From contig CAMSEM010000012.1 in NCBI GenBank assembly GCA_947057505.1, positions 1-21,051 of the forward strand: 21,051 nucleotides of DNA. The letters are read 5' to 3'. Position 1 is the stretch's first letter. The number at the start of each line of letters is the position of its first letter. The notes beneath the pieces were generated by a model. That model saw only the letters and a program-made list of their open reading frames with translations. It made no database searches and was not told the DNA's origin. The DNA comes from an uncultured Clostridium sp. GTDB taxonomy: Bacteria; Bacillota; Clostridia; TANB77; CAG-508. Shown piece by piece: positions 14,730 to 21,051 of the stretch. The position numbers and the translations under genes are program-made.

Positions 14730-15942
14730 TTATTCTGGCACAATAGGGTCAATTATCTCATATTTTCTTACATAATCTTTAGTTTTTGTGTTATTCATAA
14801 TAACAGTACTTCTATTTTTCTTTAAAAAGTCAATCAAATGGTATACATCTACCCATATTTGATTAGGTCCATCTTTTTGTACCTCATTAAAAATAAGTTG
14901 TATACCAAAATGAAGGTGAGGAACATTAATATTATTTACATCTTCTTTGGTACTATAACCAGTCATACCTAAATATCCAATTACATCACCTGCATGAATA
15001 ACTTTTCCTTCATAAATATCTTTTGCATAGGGATGACCTTTTCTTAAATGGGCATAATAGTAATAGCGCTTTTTATCAAAACTGCGAATACCAACTCTCC
15101 AACCACCATACTGATTCCAACCGAACAGCTTCTATAATGCCAGACTCTACGGCAATTACAGGAGTTCCAATACTACCCATTAAGTCATTTCCAAAATGTA
15201 ACCTTTTGTAACCATAAGACCTTGAGTTGCCAAAATCATCATAATGAGAATAACTATAATTTTGAGCAAGAGGATGAAAAGACTTTATGCCATAAACAGT
15301 AGTAAAAGGATATTCATTTTCTGTAATTGCACTATTGGTAGTTGTATTATTTAAAATAGTATTTTTGTTAGTGGAAGATGCTTTTACATTAGTAGGTTTT
15401 TGAATTTCATACTCTCCAATAAACTGAGATAAAACAGCATCATACCCTTCGTAGTAATAAGAATAAAGTTTCATATCTTTGGTAATTGATTCCATTGTTT
15501 CTCCACTTTTTAGCCTTTTAGTAAGAGAATCTAAATCAGCCTGCTTAAACTTTTTAAAATCATTTCCATATTTACAAGCAAGATAAGAAATTAATTCTAT
15601 CCAGTTATACTTTATATCTTCATTTTTCGTATGAGAATTAATATCTAATTGAGAAGTTTTTACTAAAACATCATAGCTTACTTTAAATTCAAACCACTTA
15701 ATATATGATTTTTCTTCTTTCTTAGTTTCCTCTTGTATGCTATTTGTATTATCTTCTAAAGAAATATTGTTTTGAGTAACATTTTCTATTAGAGTAGTTG
15801 TATTATTTTCTAAAGTATTACAAGAAGTAGCAGAAGGTTTTTTTAAAAATAAAAAGGCACAAGAAAGTGAACCTAATAAAACAATAGTAATGGTACAAAA
15901 AACAATTACCCTTTTAGATAATTTAATACATTTAATTAACAA
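14730..15942 (-). CDS. Membrane-anchored M23 (LytM-type) endopeptidase, with an internal +1 frameshift at CGG
   Basis: Zinc metallopeptidase family that cuts peptidoglycan cross-bridges or acts as an amidase regulator. TTG at 15942 is preferred as start because AGGTGA lies five bases before it; GTG at 15951 is possible but lacks a ribosome site. The N-terminus has one membrane helix (VIVFCTITIVLLGSLSCAFLF), then a Thr/Asn-rich linker and a middle helical region of unknown fold. The catalytic domain has HFGNDLMG (HxxxD zinc ligands) in the first frame. At CGG (plus 15121-15123) the frame is lost. Removing the C gives AVGWNQYGGWRVGIRSF, continuing through YYYYAHL and the second zinc motif HLHFGIQ to TAA at 14730, 403 residues in all. 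Both zinc-ligand motifs are intact but lie on opposite sides of the shift, so only the recoded product could be active. No promoter is clear. Confidence 0.85.
15120..15123 (-). other. CGGT frameshift site in the M23 gene
   Basis: On the minus strand gaa-gct-gtt-CGG-ttg-gaa. Skipping the C gives gtt-GGT-tgg-aat-cag-tat (V-G-W-N-Q-Y), matching the usual G-W segment between the M23 zinc motifs. The extra base is plus-strand G at 15123. The preceding codon is GTT; the 0 frame stops after 15 codons (counting the CGG). Confidence 0.85.
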
Positions 15943-15996
15943 AATAATCACCTAATTTATAGTATTAAAAGTATACAATTTTTATAACTTAAAAAT

Positions 15997-16122
15997 AGTA
16001 GTTTTCTACTTTTTATTTGGTAAAAAATAAAAGTTTTCTTGTTTTGAAAATGCTAAGGCACCAGAAAATTTAGACAAGAAAAATAACTTGAAAATTTTGA
16101 AAATTATAAAAACAATACTACT
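15997..16122. repeat. Palindromic repeat element, copy B (degenerate)
   Basis: The 72-base core 16033-16104 aligns without gaps to 6419-6490 (shared blocks GTTTTCTTGTTTT, AAAATGCT.AGGC, AGAA, AATTTTGAAAA). The 3' outer arm (AATACTACTAGAACT) resembles copy A's (AATACTATTAGGACT), while the 5' outer arm is displaced and altered (AGTAGTTTT at 15997-16005 pairs with 16114-16122 with one mismatch). It lies between the divergent M23 and prepilin-leader genes, a 338-base gap that otherwise contains the promoter at 16179. Confidence 0.6.
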
Positions 16123-16178
16123 AGAACTACTTTATGTTAAAAGTATTGAATAATATAATTTTAAGTTAAAATAAGGTG

Positions 16179-16207
16179 TTTACAAATATTAAAAATCGAG
16201 ATATAAT
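16179..16207 (+). promoter_or_regulatory. Sigma-A promoter of the Big2/lectin-fold surface protein gene
   Basis: TTTACA (16179-16184), 17-base spacer, TATAAT (16202-16207); one mismatch from consensus. Predicted start near 16214, leader about 67 bases. Confidence 0.8.
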
Positions 16208-16280
16208 ATAAGCAAATATAAAATTTGTATAAAATGTACTAAAATTAAACAAAATAACATAAGAAAAAGGAGAAAAAGAG

Positions 16281-18371
16281 ATGAGCAAAAAAATAATAGA
16301 TCAAATAAATAATAAAGGTATTACATTAATTGCTTTAGTTGTAACTATTGTAGTACTTTTAATTTTAGCAGGAGTGAGCATAACAGTCCTATGGGGAGAG
16401 CATGGAATATTTGGGACTGCACAGAATGCAACTACTAAATTTGGAATAGAAGCAGAAAGAGAAAAAATAAATAATGTACTAATTGACTGGTGGACCAAAA
16501 AAGTTACTGGAGAAAACGTAACAGTAGAAGACTTTTTTAAGATGTTAGAGCCAGAGATTATAACAAATAGAGAAGAACAGGTGATAGGTCCAGATAGTAA
16601 CAATAATTATATAATAGAAACCAATGATGGTTATACAGTAGAAATCATAATAGATGATGATGGAAAAATAACAATTGGAGATATAGAAAAAGGAAGTTTG
16701 GGACCAAAAATAAAAAGTCTAAAAGTAATTGAAACAACGGCTAATAGTATAAAAGTAAAAGCAGAATTTTTAAGAGCGGAAAACGCAACCATAAACTATT
16801 ACTATAAATTAAGTAGTGCAGAGGAAAAAGAAAGTTCCTATATAGCTATGAACCTAAATGAAACAAAAGACGAAGCAATAGCTACAGGACTAGTAGAAGG
16901 AGTAGAATATGATGTTAAAATAGTAGTAACAAAAGAAGGATTTGAAACACAGGAAAGAAAGATAAAAAACATAATAGCAAGAGATGTTCTATTGGTAACA
17001 GAGATAACATTAAATAAGTCAAATGCAACAATAGGATTAGGCAAAACTACACAATTAATTGCAACTATCACACCAGAAAATGCAACAATAAAAGACTTGG
17101 ATTGGGAAAGTAATAATGAAGCTGTGGCAACAGTGGATGCTAATGGAAAAATAACAACTAAAAAGGTTGGAACAGCTATCATTACAGCAAAAGCAAAAGA
17201 TGGTAGTGAAAAACAAGCAACTTGTATAGTGAAAGTTATAGTTGCAACAGGAAAATTTAATGAAGAAAAAGGAGTAAATGAACCTAACTTGTTAGAAGGA
17301 ATGAGAGCCGTTGTATGGGATGAAACTGCAAAAGATGGACAAGGAGATTGGGTAACACCAACTAATATTGATGATTGGTATGATTATAGTGTAGAAACAA
17401 AAAAATGGGCAAATGCAATGACAGAAGATGGAAGCCTATGGGTATGGATACCAAGATATGCTTATCAAATATCAAGCAATTATCATAAAGGTGAAACTGG
17501 AACTATCAACATAAAATTTTTAAAAGGTGTAACTAATACTGCAGCAGATGGAAAAACAACTTGGGATAATGCTAGTGGAGAAGGAAATTGGAATATCCAC
17601 CCAGCATTTGACTATGGAATGGATATAGCAGGAATTTGGGTGGCAAAGTTTGAAGCAAGTCAAAGTGATGCAGGACAAACTTCAACTACTGGAACAAATG
17701 AAATATTAAAAATACAGCCAGGAGTAAGCAGTTGGAGAAATATCAGTATTAGCCAAATGTATGATATATGCTTAAAGTATAACGAAAATGCTAACAGTCA
17801 TTTGATGAAAAATAGCGAATGGGGAGCAGTAGCTTATTTAACAGAAAGTAGCTATGGAAAAAATAGCAATATAGAAAGAAATGACAGTAATTCTTATTAT
17901 ACAGGTGGTGGAAGTGGAAATGCATTTAAAAATAAGAAAGGACAAAGTACAACAGGTAATGTCTATGGCATATATGATATAAGTGGAGGTGCTAGAGAGT
18001 ATACAGCAGCATATTTGGAATGTGAAAACACAAAAGAAGATGAAAGCATTTATACAACTGAATATGCAAAAGCATTAATTGATGGAGAGGATTATACCAA
18101 AGATGTTTATGCATTAGGAGAAAGTACTACTTTAGAAGCCATAATACAAAATATTTATGGTGATGCTATTTATGAAGTAACAACGAAAGTTAGTATTGGT
18201 GGATTAACTTGGCATGATTCTCAAACAAACTATCCAAGTACAAAGAGCCCTTTCTTTGCTAGAGGTGGAATGTATGATTCTGTTGGAGCAGGAGCGTATA
18301 ATATGAGTAGCAGTAATGGTGGTGCAAAAGAAATTAGTATTTCTTTTAGACCAGTTTTATCAATATTTTAA
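16281..18371 (+). CDS. Prepilin-leader surface protein with Big2 and lectin-fold (FGE/SUMF-like) domains
   Basis: A 696-residue protein starting at ATG 16281 after AAAAAGGAG. Residues 1-35: INNKG then ITLIALVVTIVVLLILAGV, a type IV prepilin-like leader with expected cleavage after Gly13 and Ala instead of Glu at +5. A helical stretch follows (to about 100). Residues about 140-235 resemble a fibronectin-III-type beta domain (IKSLKVIETTANSIKVKAEF, GLVEGVEYDVKI). Residues about 235-325 are a bacterial Ig-like Big2 domain (VTEITLNKSNATIGLG, ESNNEAVATVDANGKIT, GTAIITAKAKDGS). The C-terminal 360 residues (MRAVVWDE, LWVWIPRYAYQI, WVAKFEAS, NSEWGAVAYLT, TTGNVYGIYD, SFRPVLSIF) are paralogous to the left-edge protein and have the block order of the FGE/C-type-lectin-like fold. 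It is probably displayed on the cell surface as an adhesin or pseudopilin-like fibre subunit (inference). Own promoter, own terminator. Confidence 0.82.
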   Translation: MSKKIIDQINNKGITLIALVVTIVVLLILAGVSITVLWGEHGIFGTAQNATTKFGIEAEREKINNVLIDWWTKKVTGENVTVEDFFKMLEPEIITNREEQVIGPDSNNNYIIETNDGYTVEIIIDDDGKITIGDIEKGSLGPKIKSLKVIETTANSIKVKAEFLRAENATINYYYKLSSAEEKESSYIAMNLNETKDEAIATGLVEGVEYDVKIVVTKEGFETQERKIKNIIARDVLLVTEITLNKSNATIGLGKTTQLIATITPENATIKDLDWESNNEAVATVDANGKITTKKVGTAIITAKAKDGSEKQATCIVKVIVATGKFNEEKGVNEPNLLEGMRAVVWDETAKDGQGDWVTPTNIDDWYDYSVETKKWANAMTEDGSLWVWIPRYAYQISSNYHKGETGTINIKFLKGVTNTAADGKTTWDNASGEGNWNIHPAFDYGMDIAGIWVAKFEASQSDAGQTSTTGTNEILKIQPGVSSWRNISISQMYDICLKYNENANSHLMKNSEWGAVAYLTESSYGKNSNIERNDSNSYYTGGGSGNAFKNKKGQSTTGNVYGIYDISGGAREYTAAYLECENTKEDESIYTTEYAKALIDGEDYTKDVYALGESTTLEAIIQNIYGDAIYEVTTKVSIGGLTWHDSQTNYPSTKSPFFARGGMYDSVGAGAYNMSSSNGGAKEISISFRPVLSIF

Positions 18372-18389
18372 CTTTGTCTAACTAAAAAT

Positions 18390-18444
18390 AAAACTAGCTA
18401 AAATACTTAAAGTTTATCACTTTAAATATTTTAGCTAGTTTTTT
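18390..18444 (+). terminator. Strong Rho-independent terminator after the Big2/lectin-fold gene
   Basis: A long stem: 16 perfect pairs (AAAACTAGCTAAAATA with TATTTTAGCTAGTTTT), one mismatch, then TTAAAG with CTTTAA, ending in TTTTTT at 18439-18444. Confidence 0.9.
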
Positions 18445-18490
18445 ATTACCAGGCATTTTTGAATTTAATATAAAAAGAACTAAAACTCTA

Positions 18491-18519
18491 TTGAAAAAAC
18501 AGCTATTCTTTAGTAAAAT
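18491..18519 (+). promoter_or_regulatory. Sigma-A promoter of metK
   Basis: TTGAAA (18491-18496), 17-base spacer, TAAAAT (18514-18519). Predicted start near 18526, leader about 36 bases. The leader is too short for a SAM riboswitch. Confidence 0.75.
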
Positions 18520-18561
18520 AAACATTATAAAAAGTCATTGGATAAGGAAAGGAACTAAGAA

Positions 18562-19671
18562 ATGAAAAAATATTTTTTTACTTCTGAAAGTGTAACAGAA
18601 GGACATCCAGATAAATTATGTGATTATATATCAGACAGCATTTTAGATGCTTGTCTAGAGCAAGATGAAAATTCAAGGGTAGCAGTAGAAACTTTTGCCT
18701 CAGCAGGGAAAATAACAATAGCAGGTCAAATTATGGCAAAGGCCCAAATAGATGTAGATGCAATTGCAAGAAATGCCATAAAAGAAATTGGATATGATAA
18801 TGAAAAAACAGATATGGACTATAGAACATGTGAAATAGATATCAATTTAACTACCCAAAGCCCAGATATTGCAATGGGAGTAAATGTTGGTGGTGCAGGA
18901 GATCAAGGCATTATGTTTGGATATGCATGCAATGAAACTAAAAATTATATGCCCTTTGCACTTGAAATGGCACATAGACTAGCAAAAAGGCTAACACAAG
19001 TACGAAAAACAAAAGAAATACCATATTTACGTCCAGATGGAAAAACACAAGTTACAGTAGAATATGAAGAAAATATCCCTAAAAGAATAGAAACCATATT
19101 AATTTCTAATCAACATTTAGAACAAATAAACCTGGAGCAAATGAAAAAAGAAATTATAGAAAAAGTAATTTATCGTGTTATACCATTAGAATATATAGAT
19201 GAAAATACTAAAATTTATATTAATCCAACAGGAAGGTTTGTAATAGGTGGACCATTAGGAGATACTGGATTAACAGGTAGAAAAATCATTGTAGATACTT
19301 ATGGTGGTTACAGTAGAAATGGTGGAGGAGCTTTTTCTGGAAAAGATGCTAGTAAAGTAGATAGATCAGCAGCATATATGCTTAGGCACATTGCTAAAAA
19401 TGTAGTAGTTAATCATTGGGCAGAAAAATGTGAAATTCAACTATCTTATGCTATTGGAATGGAAGAACCATTATCTATTTATGTGGATACATTTGGAACT
19501 TCTACAATAGCAGAAGAAAAAATAGTAGAATTAATTAAAGAAAAATTTGACTTGACTCCAAATGGAATTATTGAATATTTGGGGCTAAAAGCTCCAATTT
19601 ATAAACAAACTACTAATTATGGACATTTTGGAAGAGAAAACTTATCATGGGAAAAAGTAATTAAATTATAA
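18562..19671 (+). CDS. metK: S-adenosylmethionine synthetase
   Basis: Makes S-adenosylmethionine from methionine and ATP in the cytoplasm. Start ATG follows AAAGGAA. Signatures: FFTSESVTEGHPDK with the catalytic His and Asp of GHPDK (residues 14-18), GGAGDQGIMFGYA (about 110-122), INPTGRFVIGGPLGDTGLTGRK, and the P-loop-like GGGAFSGKDASKVDRSAAY. The usual reading of that loop is KDPTKVDRS; here Pro is replaced by Ala. At 369 residues it is a little shorter than the E. coli (384) and Bacillus (400) enzymes, mainly from short loops rather than truncation. It has its own promoter, and the HD gene follows 57 bases later with no terminator between, so co-transcription is likely. Confidence 0.96.
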   Translation: MKKYFFTSESVTEGHPDKLCDYISDSILDACLEQDENSRVAVETFASAGKITIAGQIMAKAQIDVDAIARNAIKEIGYDNEKTDMDYRTCEIDINLTTQSPDIAMGVNVGGAGDQGIMFGYACNETKNYMPFALEMAHRLAKRLTQVRKTKEIPYLRPDGKTQVTVEYEENIPKRIETILISNQHLEQINLEQMKKEIIEKVIYRVIPLEYIDENTKIYINPTGRFVIGGPLGDTGLTGRKIIVDTYGGYSRNGGGAFSGKDASKVDRSAAYMLRHIAKNVVVNHWAEKCEIQLSYAIGMEEPLSIYVDTFGTSTIAEEKIVELIKEKFDLTPNGIIEYLGLKAPIYKQTTNYGHFGRENLSWEKVIKL

Positions 19672-19728
19672 ATTTAGTTTGTTATCGTATAAAGGAAAAT
19701 TTTGAAGAAATTATAGGAGAAAGTACAA

Positions 19729-20319
19729 ATGGAGGAAAACATAAAAAAAATAGAGAAAATACTATTAACAGGAAATATACAAGATAATTTAGATTTTATC
19801 ATACAAGAAATTCCAGAAGTGACTTATATGATAGGATTTGAACATAAACACCCACATCATCATTTAAATGTATGGGAACATACTGTACAAGTCATAGAAA
19901 ATGTAGAAAGCAACGATATAGAGATAAAAATGGCAGCTTTATTACATGATATAGGAAAGCCATTTTCCTATCAAGATGAAGAGGTGAGGCATTTTCATGG
20001 GCATCCCAAAATATCAGCTCAAATGGCAGAAGCTATTCTAAAAAGACTTGGATATGATGAAAGCTTTATTCAAGATGTTTGCTATTTGGTAAAAATGCAT
20101 GATACTAAAATTGATCCATATCATTTAGATAATACCTATGAAATGATACAAAAAAGGTTGAAATTGCAGTATGCTGATGCAAAAGCTCATGCACCAGAAA
20201 AGATAGGAAAAAGAATAAAATTATTAAATATTGTTGCTAGTAACCTAGAAGAAAAATATGGAGAAAAAACTAAGAAAAAAAGTAGGAATTATAAAGCAAC
20301 CAAACAAACAGAAAGATAA
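19729..20319 (+). CDS. HD-domain phosphohydrolase
   Basis: A 196-residue protein with the metal-binding HD pattern: HPHHHLNVWEHTVQVI (His51), ALLHDIGKP (His73-Asp74), RHFHGHPKISAQMA and a later Asp in the helical C-terminal part. The arrangement is closest to the HD domain found alone or fused to CCA-adding enzymes; such proteins hydrolyse nucleotides, cyclic phosphates or phosphate esters. The substrate cannot be told. A basic tail (EKTKKKSRNYKATKQTER) could contact nucleic acid (inference). ATG follows AGGAGAA. Probably transcribed with metK. Confidence 0.85.
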   Translation: MEENIKKIEKILLTGNIQDNLDFIIQEIPEVTYMIGFEHKHPHHHLNVWEHTVQVIENVESNDIEIKMAALLHDIGKPFSYQDEEVRHFHGHPKISAQMAEAILKRLGYDESFIQDVCYLVKMHDTKIDPYHLDNTYEMIQKRLKLQYADAKAHAPEKIGKRIKLLNIVASNLEEKYGEKTKKKSRNYKATKQTER

Positions 20320-20429
20320 GAAGAAGCAAGAAATAAAAAATAGTACATAGTTTAGAAAGAAAAAGCTTTATCAGTTTTTATTTATGTTATGCTATGTAGT
20401 AAGTGTATAGAAAAAAGGAGAAAAAATAT

Positions 20430-20615
20430 ATGCAAAGAAAATTAAAAATAATAACAGAGAATTGTCCCCAAAACCACAAATGCCCTGCTGTAAAAGTTTG
20501 CCCAGTAGGGGCACTAACACAAAAAGAATTTGAAGCACCAAAAATAGATCATAATAAATGTATAAAATGTGGCAAATGTTCGAATTTTTGTCCTAAAAAA
20601 GCACTAATTTTATAG
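20430..20615 (+). CDS. Small 4Fe-4S ferredoxin-like protein
   Basis: ATG at 20430 follows AAAGGAG by nine bases; an upstream in-frame GTG at 20403 precedes that site and is rejected. The 61-residue protein has a complete 4Fe-4S motif CIKCGKCSNFCP (C44, C47, C50, C54) and a variant first motif C12-x5-C18-x5-C24-P with only three cysteines, so the usual CX2CX2CX3CP is altered. Total of seven cysteines: one normal cluster is expected; whether a second 4Fe or a 3Fe cluster forms is open. Likely an electron carrier or a subunit of a larger redox complex. The downstream membrane protein starts 40 bases after its stop and could share its transcript. Confidence 0.88.
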   Translation: MQRKLKIITENCPQNHKCPAVKVCPVGALTQKEFEAPKIDHNKCIKCGKCSNFCPKKALIL

Positions 20616-20654
20616 TAGATAAAGCATCTAATTTTGAAATAGAAGGAGAGGCAA

Positions 20655-21051
20655 ATGGAGAATTTTGGTTTCTTGATGTTATGGTATTGGATAGCATATT
20701 TTATAGTTACAAGTATAGGAGTATTACATACAATTTTTAATATTGTAGTATTACATATGAAATCAATGAAAAATAGCCATGGTATGGGAGAGGGATACGA
20801 AAAAACAAAACCTTGGCATACTTTGTATAATATAACTGTATTTCCCATATTCGCATATCTTTATTTTACTGGACTAGAAACAGTAACTTTATTAAATGTT
20901 ATAGCAACATCAATTATATGGGGAACAATAACAATAGTATTTGATTTAATTGGATGGGTACTAATTAAACATCCATGGTCTTTATCATTTAAAGAATTTT
21001 ATATTGATTATCAACCTTGGATAACTTTAATATATATAACAATATATGCTA
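20655..21051 (+). CDS. Multi-pass membrane protein of unknown family, cut by the right edge
   Basis: ATG at 20655 follows AGAAGGAGAG; the frame is open to the last base, so the 3' end is missing. The visible 132 residues start MENFGFLMLWYW and hold about three hydrophobic segments (MLWYWIAYFIVTSIGVLHTI; TLYNITVFPIFAYLYF; VIATSIIWGTITIVFDLIGW) with a fourth starting at the edge (ITLIYITIYA). A hydrophilic loop carries HPWSLSFKEFYIDYQPW, a conserved-looking segment. I do not recognise the function. Confidence 0.8.
   Translation, partial: MENFGFLMLWYWIAYFIVTSIGVLHTIFNIVVLHMKSMKNSHGMGEGYEKTKPWHTLYNITVFPIFAYLYFTGLETVTLLNVIATSIIWGTITIVFDLIGWVLIKHPWSLSFKEFYIDYQPWITLIYITIYA

Noticed and set aside
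1855..15123. Homopolymer sequencing errors as the cause of the three shifts
   Set aside because: The extra base is a lone C flanked by A, G or T and by GG; homopolymer miscalls would change run lengths. A systematic artefact is still possible and must be checked on reads.
886..15942. Calling tyrS, the tagO-like gene and the M23 gene three independent pseudogenes
   Set aside because: Each has only one lesion, all three lesions are the same kind (C before GGN), and all remaining motifs are intact. Independent decay would give different lesions and stop codons.
2641..17600. Other CGG triplets (for example 5165, 5746, 7993, 14513) as codons
   Set aside because: They span two codons (such as aac-gga, ggc-gga, gcg-gga, agc-gga) and are not in frame.
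1..18371. Diversity-generating retroelement acting on the lectin-fold genes
   Set aside because: The fold type is compatible, but no reverse transcriptase, template repeat or IMH-like sequence was seen in the window.
18445..18561. SAM riboswitch upstream of metK
   Set aside because: The gap after the terminator is short, the promoter at 18491 leaves about 36 bases of leader, and no conserved SAM-I core was seen.

Overview
The window is AT-rich (about 30% G+C by eye). Its codon use (AGA-dominated arginine, ATA, TTA), strong AAAGGAG-type ribosome binding sites, sigma-A-type promoters and genes such as queH, tagO-like and polA without a proofreading motif point to a Clostridia-type Firmicute. 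The many prepilin-leader surface proteins starting KGITLIALVVTI suggest an uncultivated gut lineage, which is an inference. No rRNA, tRNA, CRISPR array, transposase or reverse transcriptase was seen.

Layout, left to right: the 3' end of a surface protein gene (1-794); a bidirectional terminator; tyrS on the minus strand (886-2104, +1 frameshift inside); rpiA (2311-3006); a tagO/wecA-like lipid-carrier glycosyltransferase (3104-4247, +1 frameshift inside); ruvB (4334-5338); a consensus promoter with a long leader before an unknown gene (5663-6268); a terminator and a palindromic repeat (6403-6515); queH (6672-7247); a prepilin-leader DUF4874/DUF4832 protein (7308-9227); a probable operon of a guanylate-kinase-like NTPase, an APH-fold kinase, polA and a lytic transglycosylase (9459-14209); a monocistronic 71-residue gene (14417-14632); a minus-strand M23 endopeptidase (14730-15942, +1 frameshift inside); a second copy of the palindromic repeat (about 15997-16122); a large prepilin-leader Big2/lectin-fold protein paralogous to the left-edge gene (16281-18371); metK, an HD hydrolase and a small ferredoxin; and a cut-off membrane protein at the right edge.

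The most striking observation concerns the three broken genes. All break in the same way: a single extra C lies directly before a GGN glycine codon, so the reading frame meets CGG exactly where the family has a conserved Gly (tyrS tca-CGGA-aaa, tagO-like ttg-CGGA-ggc, M23 gtt-CGGT-tgg). CGG is otherwise absent in frame from every recognisable gene of the window; the only other in-frame CGG is in the unrecognised 71-residue gene. CGA, CGT, CGC, AGA and AGG are all used as Arg. The pattern fits +1 recoding at a rare or unassigned CGG, with the C skipped and GGN read as Gly, better than three unrelated errors. It needs testing against raw reads, the tRNA set and proteomics.

Functionally the region is mostly housekeeping (translation, pentose phosphate pathway, DNA repair, SAM synthesis, queuosine) mixed with cell-envelope genes (teichoic-acid or polysaccharide initiation, two wall hydrolases, three prepilin-leader surface proteins).
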